From the NCBI GenBank assembly GCA_023898705.1, contig CP060235.1, positions 186,001 to 250,000 on the forward strand: a stretch of 64,000 nt of DNA, written 5' to 3'. Positions 9,240-18,592 of this stretch are shown here, one piece after another. Each line of letters begins with the position of its first letter. Within the stretch, counting starts at the first letter, position 1. A program made the translations under genes and the position numbers. The notes beneath the pieces were generated by a model, which was given only the letters and a program-made list of their open reading frames with translations, did not search any database and had not been told where the DNA came from. Origin of the DNA: Alphaproteobacteria bacterium (lineage in GTDB: Bacteria > Pseudomonadota > Alphaproteobacteria > CAJXXZ01 > 1604HC).

Positions 9240-9935
9240 ATGATGTATCATGTTACTATGTTTAAAAGTATAGTGTACTACATCAAATCTTTGTTTTTTA
9301 TGGTAGTTACTTATAGTTTTTCAACGTTTTATTTTTTGATCGGCATGCCAGTTTTGTTGAGTGAACGCATCACTTATGCATATGTGAAAATTTGGACTAA
9401 GATAGTGATTTTCTTGCTCCAACTATTTGGAGTACGTACTCAAATTTATAAAGACAAGAATATTCCTGATCAAGCTGCTATTTTTTGTTCAAATCACCAG
9501 TCTTATTATGAGATAGTATTATTACTTTCACAGTTACCTAGACCTGTATTTATAATGAAATCCAGTATCATGAGAGTTCCTCTTTATAACTTATACTGTA
9601 AAAGAATGGGCATGATTCCCGTGGACAGAAGTAGAAGGAATATACATTGGATGACCTTGGCTATAAAAGAACTCAACAAAGGTAAACAAGTAGTAATTTT
9701 CCCTGAGGGAACACGCAATTTAAATAAAAATATTCCATACAAATTAGGAGCATTTAAATTAGCAAAAGAGATGAATATGCAAATTACACCTGTTAGAACA
9801 AACTCTGGTGAAATTTGGGAAGGCCCAGGATTCCTTAAACAAACCGGCACTGCATACATTAAATTTTTCAAACCTATCAATCCTGAGCCAGATTTATTAA
9901 GAGAAACTATCACAGAAAATGATAAGCCAAGCTAA
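9240..9935 (+). CDS. 1-acyl-sn-glycerol-3-phosphate acyltransferase (PlsC/LPLAT family)
   Basis: The likely role is transfer of a second acyl chain to lysophosphatidic acid at the inner membrane. The 231-residue protein has an N-terminal hydrophobic segment (residues ~15-40), the HX4D-type motif as NHQSYYE with Glu in the acidic position, and FPEGTRN about 75 residues later. The Glu variant resembles other alphaproteobacterial members (KHQSxWE). It stands alone between tRNA-Ser and a convergent uvrD. The start (ATG 9240 or ATG 9243/9258) is not fixed by a clear ribosome-binding site. Assignment to plsC rather than a related acyltransferase is an inference. Confidence 0.85.
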   Translation: MMYHVTMFKSIVYYIKSLFFMVVTYSFSTFYFLIGMPVLLSERITYAYVKIWTKIVIFLLQLFGVRTQIYKDKNIPDQAAIFCSNHQSYYEIVLLLSQLPRPVFIMKSSIMRVPLYNLYCKRMGMIPVDRSRRNIHWMTLAIKELNKGKQVVIFPEGTRNLNKNIPYKLGAFKLAKEMNMQITPVRTNSGEIWEGPGFLKQTGTAYIKFFKPINPEPDLLRETITENDKPS

Positions 9936-9995
9936 CCAAAAATAGGAACTAAATTAAAGTTCAAGTTTGTAGATGGAAACTTGTGATTCTAGAAT

Positions 9996-11936
9996 TCATT
10001 TACACTCAGATATACTACTTAATTCCACTATCTTCTTCTCATTGCCAAAAAGTACCTGAGCATGTCTCATACCAGTTTCTTCAACAATGCCATACCCAAA
10101 CAAATCATGAAATACCTTTTTGCCAGTCATACTCTTCGACCTAAATGATTTAAATTGTACACTCTGCGATCCTAACTCTTTAATAAACCTAGAAGGTATG
10201 ACGGAACCATACTTTCCATACTGCATCCTACTTTGCACATATGAGACTACTGCATAAGATTTAGCCCTAGTCAAAGCAACATAGGCTAGGCGCCTCTCTT
10301 CTTCTATATTTGCTCTTGCTAATATGTGCGGGAATACTCCTTCTTCCCACCCAGGCAAAAAGACTATATCGAATTCAAGCCCTTTTGCTGCATGTACTGT
10401 CATCAATTGAACATTATTGTCATCATCAGATTTTATATTGCTCCAAAGTAAATAATTAATATATTCATCTTTATCTTTAAATTCTCCTATAGAATCAAGC
10501 CATCGCATGATATTTTCTTTTCTATTGGTATCCAAAGACTCAAATAACCCTGATTCGTTTACCACTTTTTCCATCAACAATGGGAATGCATCTTTACTTT
10601 CAGCCCATAATTCCAATTGCCCAATCAAGTTAAGCAATTTTTCGTAACTTGCACTACTGATTTTATCTTTCACATTGATAATTTTTTCTTTGACTGTAGA
10701 TCCATCTGCTAAAGAAATTTTTTCCATTGTAGCCTCACCTATCCCCCTTTTAGGAGCTTGTAATAATCTACTAAACGAAATTATATCAGCTGGATTAGCT
10801 AAGAACTTGACGTATGATATTATATCTTTTACTTCAGCTCTATCCAATAATTGTATGCTACCCACTATAGAGTATTTAATATTAGCTGAAATTAAACTCT
10901 CTTCTATTTCATTAATTTGAGAAGCTGTCCTAAACAGGATAGCTATCGTAGATTGCGGATTGATCAATCTGTCTTTAGCAATTATATCGCAAATACCTTT
11001 ATATTCTTCCTTAGCATTCATACCGACAAAAACATCTACGTACCTATCAGAAAAAACACTTGGTAATAAATTTTTTTCTATTCTTTTCCTGTTATATCTG
11101 ATCAATGAATTAGAAGAGGAGATAATTTTATCCGTAGACCTATAATTTTGCTCCAGTACAATTTTTTCTGAACCAACAAATTCTTCATTAAACTGAAGGA
11201 TATATTTTATATCTGATCCTCTAAAAGAATAAATAGCCTGATCAGGATCTCCTACACAACACAATTGGTTAGTTTCACAGGAAAGCAACTTAATCCATCT
11301 GTGTTGCGCCTCATTAATATCCTGGTATTCATCTACACAAATCAATTTATATTGTTCTCTATACCTATCCAATACACTCGGATAATTTTCCCATAATAAG
11401 ATAGTCTTAGATAACAAATCAGCAAAATCCAATGCATTCATGCTTTTTAATCTATTTTGATATATATCCAGTATATTTAATTCATCTACAGTTAAATTAT
11501 CAAATACATCTTTTTCTTTTGCTCGCTGTAAAACTTCCAAAAGGTGCGATGGTTTCAAACTTTTGTATTGCATATGACGTACGATTGATTTGAGTAAAGC
11601 TAACTGATCTTCATAAGGTAAAACTTGCACTTTCGACATGTTTAACAACTCTTCATTATCTTGAACAATTTTGAGACATAATTTATGGAATGTACCTATC
11701 GCAATTAAGGAAGCATGAGGTCCGATATTAGATTCAATCCTGTGTTTCATTTCTTGAGCAGCTTTATTGGTGAAAGTAGTAGCAAGCACTTGATGAGGCA
11801 ATAACAAACCTTGCTCAATGTAATATGATATTTTACTTACAATAGTTTTTGTTTTACCAGTTCCAGCACCTGCCACTATCAAAAGATCGTTTTTACATTC
11901 TACGGCCTTTTTTTGTTGTGCATTTAAATCGTACAT
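9996..11936 (-). CDS. uvrD: UvrD/PcrA-type superfamily 1 DNA helicase
   Basis: This 3'-5' ATP-dependent helicase acts in excision and mismatch repair. It carries the SF1A motif series: the Q-motif LNAQQKKAV, Walker A AGAGTGKT, TTFTNKAAQEM, VDEYQDIN, VGDPDQAIYSFRG, QNYRS, MTVHAAKGLEF and YVALTRAK. The C-terminal segment VFHDLFGYGIVEE followed by VLFGN matches the Tudor-like tail of PcrA/UvrD. At 646 residues it is somewhat shorter than E. coli UvrD (720). It is transcribed convergently with the acyltransferase gene and divergently from ftsQ. Confidence 0.93.
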   Translation of the reverse strand: MYDLNAQQKKAVECKNDLLIVAGAGTGKTKTIVSKISYYIEQGLLLPHQVLATTFTNKAAQEMKHRIESNIGPHASLIAIGTFHKLCLKIVQDNEELLNMSKVQVLPYEDQLALLKSIVRHMQYKSLKPSHLLEVLQRAKEKDVFDNLTVDELNILDIYQNRLKSMNALDFADLLSKTILLWENYPSVLDRYREQYKLICVDEYQDINEAQHRWIKLLSCETNQLCCVGDPDQAIYSFRGSDIKYILQFNEEFVGSEKIVLEQNYRSTDKIISSSNSLIRYNRKRIEKNLLPSVFSDRYVDVFVGMNAKEEYKGICDIIAKDRLINPQSTIAILFRTASQINEIEESLISANIKYSIVGSIQLLDRAEVKDIISYVKFLANPADIISFSRLLQAPKRGIGEATMEKISLADGSTVKEKIINVKDKISSASYEKLLNLIGQLELWAESKDAFPLLMEKVVNESGLFESLDTNRKENIMRWLDSIGEFKDKDEYINYLLWSNIKSDDDNNVQLMTVHAAKGLEFDIVFLPGWEEGVFPHILARANIEEERRLAYVALTRAKSYAVVSYVQSRMQYGKYGSVIPSRFIKELGSQSVQFKSFRSKSMTGKKVFHDLFGYGIVEETGMRHAQVLFGNEKKIVELSSISECK

Positions 11937-11986
11937 TATACATACTCTATTACATATTCGAATAACTTTGTATAATCTGATGTGAG

Positions 11987-12622
11987 ATGTTCAAAAAGTA
12001 TAGAGGTTTTGCATACGTATTGATCACTACATCAGTATTTATCTTTTACATAAAAAAGGCAGAAAGATACATAGTAAAAAATGTTAATGTTTTTGGGACG
12101 ATAGCATGTCACGAAGATCATATAGTTCAATTAGTTAAAAATAAAAAAATGTATTTAATCAATATAGCGAAATTGAAACAACAAATATGCGAATTAGATT
12201 TTATCAAAAATTGCATTATTAAAAAGGAATGGCCGGATGAAATTACTATATTCGTCGAAGAATATGTTCCTGCATTCCAAATCAAAACAGATAACCAAAC
12301 TGTTTTTGTTGATAAAACTGGACATAAAATCAATAAGATGTATCCGATTAAAAGAATTATAATATCGGATAACGTACTAACCGATGAGATTGAGCTGATA
12401 ATCGATTTATTATCACAATATCAAACTTTTTCATCCAAGGTTGCATCAATTTATAAGACAAAACTTTATACATTTAATTTCATGTTCCACAATTCACAAA
12501 TCATTAAGTGCAATAACAAACTGGATAAATGTATCAAAAGGTATTTGACTCTACCGAAAAACATGCAGAGCATCAGTAATGTAATAGATCTTCGACACCC
12601 ACTACGGACCATATTTTACTAA
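11987..12622 (+). CDS. ftsQ: FtsQ-like cell-division protein (divergent, POTRA domain)
   Basis: FtsQ is a bitopic inner-membrane divisome protein. The 211-residue product has one membrane segment (residues ~8-24). It is followed by a POTRA-type module beginning VKNVNVFG and containing NIAKLKQQICELDFIKNC. The FtsQ signature-like WPDEITIFVEEYVPAF comes next, and then a divergent C-terminal half. The usual dcw neighbours (murB, ddl, ftsA) are absent: it sits alone, divergent from uvrD and convergent with the LRR gene. Another POTRA-bearing bitopic protein is possible, but the order TM, POTRA, KxWPDxxxIxVxE fits FtsQ best. Confidence 0.65.
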   Translation: MFKKYRGFAYVLITTSVFIFYIKKAERYIVKNVNVFGTIACHEDHIVQLVKNKKMYLINIAKLKQQICELDFIKNCIIKKEWPDEITIFVEEYVPAFQIKTDNQTVFVDKTGHKINKMYPIKRIIISDNVLTDEIELIIDLLSQYQTFSSKVASIYKTKLYTFNFMFHNSQIIKCNNKLDKCIKRYLTLPKNMQSISNVIDLRHPLRTIFY

Positions 12623-12644
12623 AATCCTAAACTAAACAATTTTG

Positions 12645-15260
12645 TTAACTGCTAAAAAACACGCCAGCGTCACATAAATTTTCCTGACATTTACATTGAA
12701 AAGAATCGCTAGCCAATATCAGATTAGCCTTACGGTCTTTAACTTCATACAACTTTTTATCAATATGAACATAAGGAGTACCACTACTAAACTCAGATTT
12801 ATTAATTAGAGTTTCACATAATGCTTGAAACACAGTGTCATGAGAATAGCACTCTCCCAAACACAAGAATACATAACCATCTGAGACCTTACACATGTCA
12901 GAAACACCATCCAATACACTGATCACAGTATCCAAGGAGTTTTGTTTAAATGAAAATAACTTGATACTACATAACTTATTAGCATTTGTTATACTAATAC
13001 CTTCATTATATGACAAATCAACCACCTCTAGCTGTGACGATATTGCCTTAGAAAAATCAACGTGTTGAATCTTGTTATTATTAACATACAGCTCCTTCAC
13101 ACAACAACAGTTTAATAATATGTAATCTATATCTTCAATCATATTATGACTCAAATTCAATTTTTCTACGAAGCACATCTTGTGGTCTATAAACTTCATC
13201 AACGTTGTAATGTTATTATGAGACAAATTAACAAGTTTTAACTGCATATTATCTCCAAACATATTGTTATCAACAAAAGTAATCTTATTATATGACAAAT
13301 CAGCCTCAACTAAGCAATCCAATCCACTGATGTGGCCTGGAACACCGCTAATCTCATTCTTTGATAGAAATAAATACTTCATCTTTCGAAGCGAAAACAC
13401 CTCCACGGGAATAAATTTAAGCTTGGCGTTGACTAGTTTCATATATTGAAACGCAATGTTCTCAAATCTACGATGAAAAATAGCCTGAAATAATGTAGAG
13501 AGCTCTTGGCCATGCACTACGTTGTTTTCAGCAGATACTCCAACTACCGAATCAGAAGTGGCAATATGGTTCGCACATGCTTTCCAACTCAACTCATCTC
13601 GTAATACATTGCATTTTAATCCTCTAATCATAACCTCATCATAGTTAGCAATGACTCCACCCCGTATGCCTGTTCGTCTCTCCATCGCAGCACAAGCACA
13701 TGATGCTCTAGATATTAACTTGTTATTCTGTTTTTCCAAGTTACCGTAAGCAGCTTTTGCGTACTCTAGTGCATCGGCGCCCAGGCTTGCTATATCGAAA
13801 TCAATATGCAAGACATCACTACCACCATGAATACTTTTCACACTGCTATCTTTTACGTCCAATTTCTTTAAATTTTTAGGCAATTTCAAAGAACCAATCT
13901 TCAATCCTCGCAACCTTAATGTACTAAGCCCAGCCAATTTGCTTAAATCCAAATCAGCAATATCATCATTAACTGATTCCTGATAGCTCAAATCCAAAAA
14001 GTGCAATTTTGACAAACTAGGCCCAACACTATCAGCCCATTTATTAATTTCATTATAAGACAACACATTACTTGCAAAATTAGCAAACTCAATAGTAACA
14101 AAATTAAAATTATCAAGACTAGCTAGGCAATTATTGCTGCAATCTAACCTTTTCACAGAAGCATACTTAGTTCTAGGAAGCAAACCTAAGGAATTATAAG
14201 ATAAGTTAACAGATTCAACTAAAAATACACTTGGCACAATGTTGTTAAGCGCATTACCGCTTAGAATTAATAATTTGGTGTGAGAAGTGAAATCCCCATC
14301 TATATGTTTTATGCTACAATTAGCTGCATCAACAACACTTGCATTATCGATACGTATCCTAGAAATAAAATTATTTCTATCTTCATCGCTCTGATTCCTA
14401 AAAAGCAGGTATCGAATATGAGGAAATTTATCACTGATCAAGATTGTTGCCTGCTCATATGAAAGAGATGAATCTATAGAAGATCCATCCAAGACAACAA
14501 ATTCAGCTTTAGGATATTTCCTAATCTTTCTTAGATCGATACCACATAATACAAGCATTGATGAAGTATCTTCTTCTGTATAGTTTGCAGAATCCACTAC
14601 TTTGCATGTGGGATCTTTACCACAACTTAGTAAGTATGCAACCAAAGAACTACGCAAACATCCATCCTTAACTGGTATTTGTCCAATAATTTTTTCAGCT
14701 TCACTTATTTGTGTATTAAGTCTACTTTGCTCATAACTTTTATTATCTAGGTGAAAATCAAGATTACAAGGCATTTTTTTTGCATATACGGGAGCAACTT
14801 TTCTCTGCACACCACTATCTTCATCCGACAAGTAACCTACTGAAGACTCTTCAGGAGAGGCATTTATAATATTATCACTATGTCTCCTCTTTTTCAGTTG
14901 AGCTTCCTCTTCAGCAAATTCGCTAGTACTACTAGATCTAGAACTAGCAAAACTCGTATTTTGATCATACAAAGAATATAATTCACCCAAAAACCAAAAA
15001 ACATCATCATTGGGCAATTCAAACTTCACATTCAATTCATCCACTATATTTTCGAGTTTAACTTTTTTCATCAACAGTCGAGATAGAGCACTAACCACAA
15101 ATAAGTCAATCCTTTTACTTGGGTACTTTTCATAACATTTGCTAGCAAACGAAGCTACCTGTCTTGGAGAGCAATTGATCTCCCCCTCAGGAGAAGAAAC
15201 AAGCATCTGAGCGCTCATCATCACGTAAAATAATGTAGAGTTTTTGATACCAAAACGCAT
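12645..15260 (-). CDS. Large leucine-rich-repeat protein, candidate host-interaction factor
   Basis: I do not recognise a named family. The protein is 871 residues from ATG 15260 (a TTG at 15275 adds five). The N-terminal ~105 residues are alpha-helical in character. A serine/acid-rich low-complexity linker follows with a basic patch KKRRHSD at about 121-127. Two blocks of leucine-rich repeats come after it: one around LILSGNAL, VNLSYNSL and LDCSNNCL, the other around LFLSKNEI, ADLSYNKI, VNLSHNNI, LNLSHNMI and LYVNNNKI. Repeat spacing is irregular. The C-terminus is cysteine-rich (QCKCQENLC). LRR proteins of this size in intracellular bacteria are often secreted effectors, but no secretion signal is clear here. 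Confidence 0.8.
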   Translation of the reverse strand: MRFGIKNSTLFYVMMSAQMLVSSPEGEINCSPRQVASFASKCYEKYPSKRIDLFVVSALSRLLMKKVKLENIVDELNVKFELPNDDVFWFLGELYSLYDQNTSFASSRSSSTSEFAEEEAQLKKRRHSDNIINASPEESSVGYLSDEDSGVQRKVAPVYAKKMPCNLDFHLDNKSYEQSRLNTQISEAEKIIGQIPVKDGCLRSSLVAYLLSCGKDPTCKVVDSANYTEEDTSSMLVLCGIDLRKIRKYPKAEFVVLDGSSIDSSLSYEQATILISDKFPHIRYLLFRNQSDEDRNNFISRIRIDNASVVDAANCSIKHIDGDFTSHTKLLILSGNALNNIVPSVFLVESVNLSYNSLGLLPRTKYASVKRLDCSNNCLASLDNFNFVTIEFANFASNVLSYNEINKWADSVGPSLSKLHFLDLSYQESVNDDIADLDLSKLAGLSTLRLRGLKIGSLKLPKNLKKLDVKDSSVKSIHGGSDVLHIDFDIASLGADALEYAKAAYGNLEKQNNKLISRASCACAAMERRTGIRGGVIANYDEVMIRGLKCNVLRDELSWKACANHIATSDSVVGVSAENNVVHGQELSTLFQAIFHRRFENIAFQYMKLVNAKLKFIPVEVFSLRKMKYLFLSKNEISGVPGHISGLDCLVEADLSYNKITFVDNNMFGDNMQLKLVNLSHNNITTLMKFIDHKMCFVEKLNLSHNMIEDIDYILLNCCCVKELYVNNNKIQHVDFSKAISSQLEVVDLSYNEGISITNANKLCSIKLFSFKQNSLDTVISVLDGVSDMCKVSDGYVFLCLGECYSHDTVFQALCETLINKSEFSSGTPYVHIDKKLYEVKDRKANLILASDSFQCKCQENLCDAGVFFSS

Positions 15261-15369
15261 GGTAAATGTTAGCAACTTATTAAACTAAAATCAATACTAT
15301 ATTAATTTTATTTTAACAGTTCAAGTATTATTGAACAAAAATCAACGTACAAATAATATGTAATACCAC

Positions 15370-17058
15370 TTATATTTTTTTTGCAAACATTAAGATTTCA
15401 TCCCTAGTATGATCATAATTACATATAAAATCATCTACTCTATACTCATGTTTCTGCTGCTTTATACTTGCTTCATGCCTATACTCGCGCTTGAACAATT
15501 CGGGATCATGCTCTCTTAACAAGAGAAGATTCTCGGTATTTAATATATCTGTCATTACTTCTTTTTGTGCATCATCACCTGTCACCGTTAACAGTATCAT
15601 AACGGATTTTTTACATGTATTTTCTTGTTGTTTAGCAAGTACCAAATCAAATACAGGAACATCTTTTAATATAGGAAGCCCCTTATGACTTTTGTTCACC
15701 ACATTACTATGTATACCTCCCATAACTATTGTACTATTTAACTTAGCCTTTATTTTGGATTTTAATGTAGCAAAAATAGAAGTCGCAGAATCATTCAATG
15801 ATCCAGCATCATTTGATGCAAACATTTGATTTACATCTATAAGGCATTCTAATTCAACATGACCATTTTCTAATTTAGAAGAATCAACTTCTATTTTTAC
15901 CCCTGAGGGAAAGTTTGATATAGCAGATCCAACATCTCCACCTGTATTAACAAAATTTTTATCACCAGAATAGAATGAACCTGAACCTCCATCAACGGAT
16001 ATTTTAATATTTGGCCTTGCAATAATATCTGTCTGTTGACTGCCTGATTCAGCTATTTTCAAACTATATCTGATAGCATCAAAGCTTATCGCAAATCCTT
16101 TAGTAACTACTTTACTAGTTTCTTGCGGATCAAGTACCCAACTGTTATTTGTATAATCATAACTCTTACTAATTTGTCTGGAGAAAACAGGTCTGGTCAT
16201 GACCTGAGAATCTGGCAGACTTCCAAACTTTATACTTAATCCTTTTGCAAATTCATCTTTCTTAAATTCTTGCAATGTATCCAAAAAGTTATTACCTTTT
16301 TCAAAAAGTCCTTTTTCATCAAAACTCAAGATAATAAATTCCAAATTAAGTGACTTAATTTCTTTCTTCTGTTCTTGCTCTTCTGATCTCAATTGGTAAT
16401 TATTTTTCGCTAAACGAGCATGCGTTTTTTTCCAAGACATTAGTCTGCTATTTAAGTAAGCGACATTAGATTTATCTCCACATAGGCTTGAGTACTTTTT
16501 CGCGAAGTAAGAAGCCTTTGGATCATTACAAGCAGCATATATTAACGCAGCCAATCTGTATGTCAATTCATGCGCAGAATCACAAAGTTTAAGTAATCTC
16601 TCTATACAATTTTTTGCTAGGGTAATATTTCTGGTAGCATAAGCCGCATTTGCCAATCCATATAACGCTTCAGTATTCTGAGAATCTATCGACAAAGCTT
16701 TTGCAAAAGCAACCATTGCCTTATCATGACTATGCTCATTAGCATAATGTTTACCTATTGATAATGATGCTAAACAGTTATTTGGATCCATATTGAGAGC
16801 TTTTCTATACGCCACTACGGATAAGCCAGAAAAAGATGGATCTTGCTGTGCTAATTTTGCATATACAAATCCATTCAGTAAGTGTAATTTTGAAGAATTC
16901 TTCATATTAATGTTTAAGTTTAACAACTTCGAAGCTGCATACCATTCTTGCTTCTCAACCGTTTCGATCATTCTATCATAGATAGTTTTCTTATCTTTTT
17001 TCTGTTCACAACCCAACAATATCAATGATAAGACGAAAATATATTTGTATTTATGCAT
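15370..17058 (-). CDS. TPR lipoprotein with C-terminal secretin-like domain
   Basis: The probable role is an outer-membrane secretin of a type II secretion/type IV pilus-like machine. The N-terminus is a lipoprotein signal with lipobox LLGC (Cys17). Residues ~20-190 look like tetratricopeptide repeats (AYRKALNMDPNN, AFAKALSIDSQNTEALYGLANA). From ~230 the sequence follows secretin cores: LNLEFIILSFDEKGLF, a glycine/serine-rich middle and, near residue 441, STIVMGGIHSN followed by KGLPILKDVPV and a hydrophobic strand MILLTVT. That ending matches the VIGGL...VPLLGDIPV...LLIFLTP pattern of secretins. The usual N0-N3 domains are not evident; TPRs take their place. It overlaps the UppP-like gene by 37 nt. 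GspE/F/L-like genes lie at 27960-31584. Confidence 0.7.
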   Translation of the reverse strand: MHKYKYIFVLSLILLGCEQKKDKKTIYDRMIETVEKQEWYAASKLLNLNINMKNSSKLHLLNGFVYAKLAQQDPSFSGLSVVAYRKALNMDPNNCLASLSIGKHYANEHSHDKAMVAFAKALSIDSQNTEALYGLANAAYATRNITLAKNCIERLLKLCDSAHELTYRLAALIYAACNDPKASYFAKKYSSLCGDKSNVAYLNSRLMSWKKTHARLAKNNYQLRSEEQEQKKEIKSLNLEFIILSFDEKGLFEKGNNFLDTLQEFKKDEFAKGLSIKFGSLPDSQVMTRPVFSRQISKSYDYTNNSWVLDPQETSKVVTKGFAISFDAIRYSLKIAESGSQQTDIIARPNIKISVDGGSGSFYSGDKNFVNTGGDVGSAISNFPSGVKIEVDSSKLENGHVELECLIDVNQMFASNDAGSLNDSATSIFATLKSKIKAKLNSTIVMGGIHSNVVNKSHKGLPILKDVPVFDLVLAKQQENTCKKSVMILLTVTGDDAQKEVMTDILNTENLLLLREHDPELFKREYRHEASIKQQKHEYRVDDFICNYDHTRDEILMFAKKI

Positions 17059-17717
17059 GTCAAAAATCCTACTACTATTCTGTAAATACCAACCAAATAT
17101 AAATAGTTGGTTAATTTTTTACATAAACTTATACACATCCAATAAATAAATATACAACATAAAATTTGCCAAACATTAAGCTGTACAGTTGAATATTTTA
17201 AAATAAAAGCCCCTAGAGATGGAATAATATTTAAGATAAAGGATAAATCTAACGCCTCTTCTTTATTAATTTTGTAAAATCTGAAAGCAGTATAATAAGT
17301 TCCTAAACTGCTACTTCCAGGAAGAAATGCTAAACAACTAAATAAGGATATACATATGGATTCTCTACAGAAGATGGTCTCTATCTTTCTATTCTGCTTA
17401 CAAAAAAAATCTGCTATAAAAAATAGTAATCCAAAAAATATACCCGTAATGCAATATAATTTAATATTGTATTGCCTGAGGCAAAACCCAAGTACAAATT
17501 TTGGTAATAAAATCAAAACTAACTTCCATGCAAATCCAAAATTAGTCAAAAGATCTTTGATCAAATAAAAAATCCTGTTTCTAAAATATATAAAGGTAAC
17601 CAAACCAGTTATAGCATGTAGTGCAACTATATTATTCAAATTAATTCGAAAATAAAGTAAATGCATGGATGAGCTAATAGGAAAGGCTTCAAATAGAGCA
17701 TGTAATAAATAATCCAT
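17022..17717 (-). CDS. UppP/BacA-like undecaprenyl-diphosphatase homologue (divergent)
   Basis: UppP recycles undecaprenyl pyrophosphate for peptidoglycan synthesis. The 231-residue, highly hydrophobic protein has about seven membrane segments and two family landmarks in the right places: EAFPISSSMHL (residues 10-20, versus EFLPVSSTGHL) and FLPGSSSLG (131-139, versus PGxSRSG). It is shorter than the usual ~270. Two residues considered catalytic in E. coli UppP appear changed: the first Glu of the ExxxE pair is His6, and the Arg of PGxSRSG is Ser137. It may be a diverged enzyme, a non-catalytic relative or a related transporter. It overlaps the downstream secretin-like gene. Confidence 0.6.
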   Translation of the reverse strand: MDYLLHALFEAFPISSSMHLLYFRINLNNIVALHAITGLVTFIYFRNRIFYLIKDLLTNFGFAWKLVLILLPKFVLGFCLRQYNIKLYCITGIFFGLLFFIADFFCKQNRKIETIFCRESICISLFSCLAFLPGSSSLGTYYTAFRFYKINKEEALDLSFILNIIPSLGAFILKYSTVQLNVWQILCCIFIYWMCISLCKKLTNYLYLVGIYRIVVGFLTCINTNIFSSYH

Positions 17718-17845
17718 GTAAAAATTTATCAGAACTAAACAAAATAGTAAACCAAGACTATAAGCATAGTTCCCTATTATAAATATTGATTATTCAATTC
17801 TTGTTTACGTTTACAAAACAAATAATCTGTAACATGATTGTAGTT

Positions 17846-18535
17846 ATGTCAACAAGGATTTGCATTGTAGGAGCAAAAGGCAGAATGGGACAAGCAATAC
17901 TGCAAACTGCCAACGATTTAAAAATAGAAATAGATTGTTTGGTAATTCGTGAGGGATCTGATTTTGATGAAAAGTTGTTTTTGGAATATGAAGACAAGGT
18001 TAGCTATGAAATCTCTCCAACTTCAGATGTTATATTAGATTTTTCTACTTATGAGGCAAGTAAAGAAAATGTTAAAATGGCATATGAATATAGGATACCT
18101 ATCCTAATAGGCACTACTGGCAAACATACCCAACACGATTATGCGCTATATGCTCAGGAAATACCAATATTATGGGCTCCGAACACATCATTAGCTTGGA
18201 ATATAATTTATCAAGCAGTGGCAAAAATAAATGACATATCCGACTTCCAATTTAAATTGGGAGAAATACATCAAAAGAAAAAAAAGGATAAACCATCTGG
18301 CACACTGAAAGATTTGAATACTATATTAAATACTTCTCAAGTATGGAGTCTAAGGGCTGGGGATCATATGTCTTTACATCAGGTGTTGGGAGTAAATCAA
18401 AAAGAAGTAATACGTTTTGAGCACCAAGTACTGGATAGGTCGGTTTTCGCGGATGATGCCATTAAAGAGGCGCTTTGGTTAACAAAACAACAACCTGGCC
18501 TGTATAGCGTTACTGATTTCATTTCTGAATACTGA
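17846..18535 (+). CDS. dapB: 4-hydroxy-tetrahydrodipicolinate reductase
   Basis: DapB reduces the DapA product with NAD(P)H in diaminopimelate/lysine synthesis. I place the start at ATG 17846 because MSTRICIVGAKGRMGQ begins with the Rossmann GxxGxMG motif; in-frame upstream starts at 17834 and 17786 only add unrelated hydrophobic residues. The 229-residue product carries LIGTTGK and the signature EIHQKKKKDKPSGT, which contains the catalytic lysine. The usual second histidine of the HH pair is Gln. It lies between the divergent UppP-like gene and nth, separate from dapA. Confidence 0.93.
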   Translation: MSTRICIVGAKGRMGQAILQTANDLKIEIDCLVIREGSDFDEKLFLEYEDKVSYEISPTSDVILDFSTYEASKENVKMAYEYRIPILIGTTGKHTQHDYALYAQEIPILWAPNTSLAWNIIYQAVAKINDISDFQFKLGEIHQKKKKDKPSGTLKDLNTILNTSQVWSLRAGDHMSLHQVLGVNQKEVIRFEHQVLDRSVFADDAIKEALWLTKQQPGLYSVTDFISEY

Positions 18536-18592
18536 AAACACAACTAATGTTTTTTCTTTTCATACGGCGCATTTAGATGTATATTTCTACTA

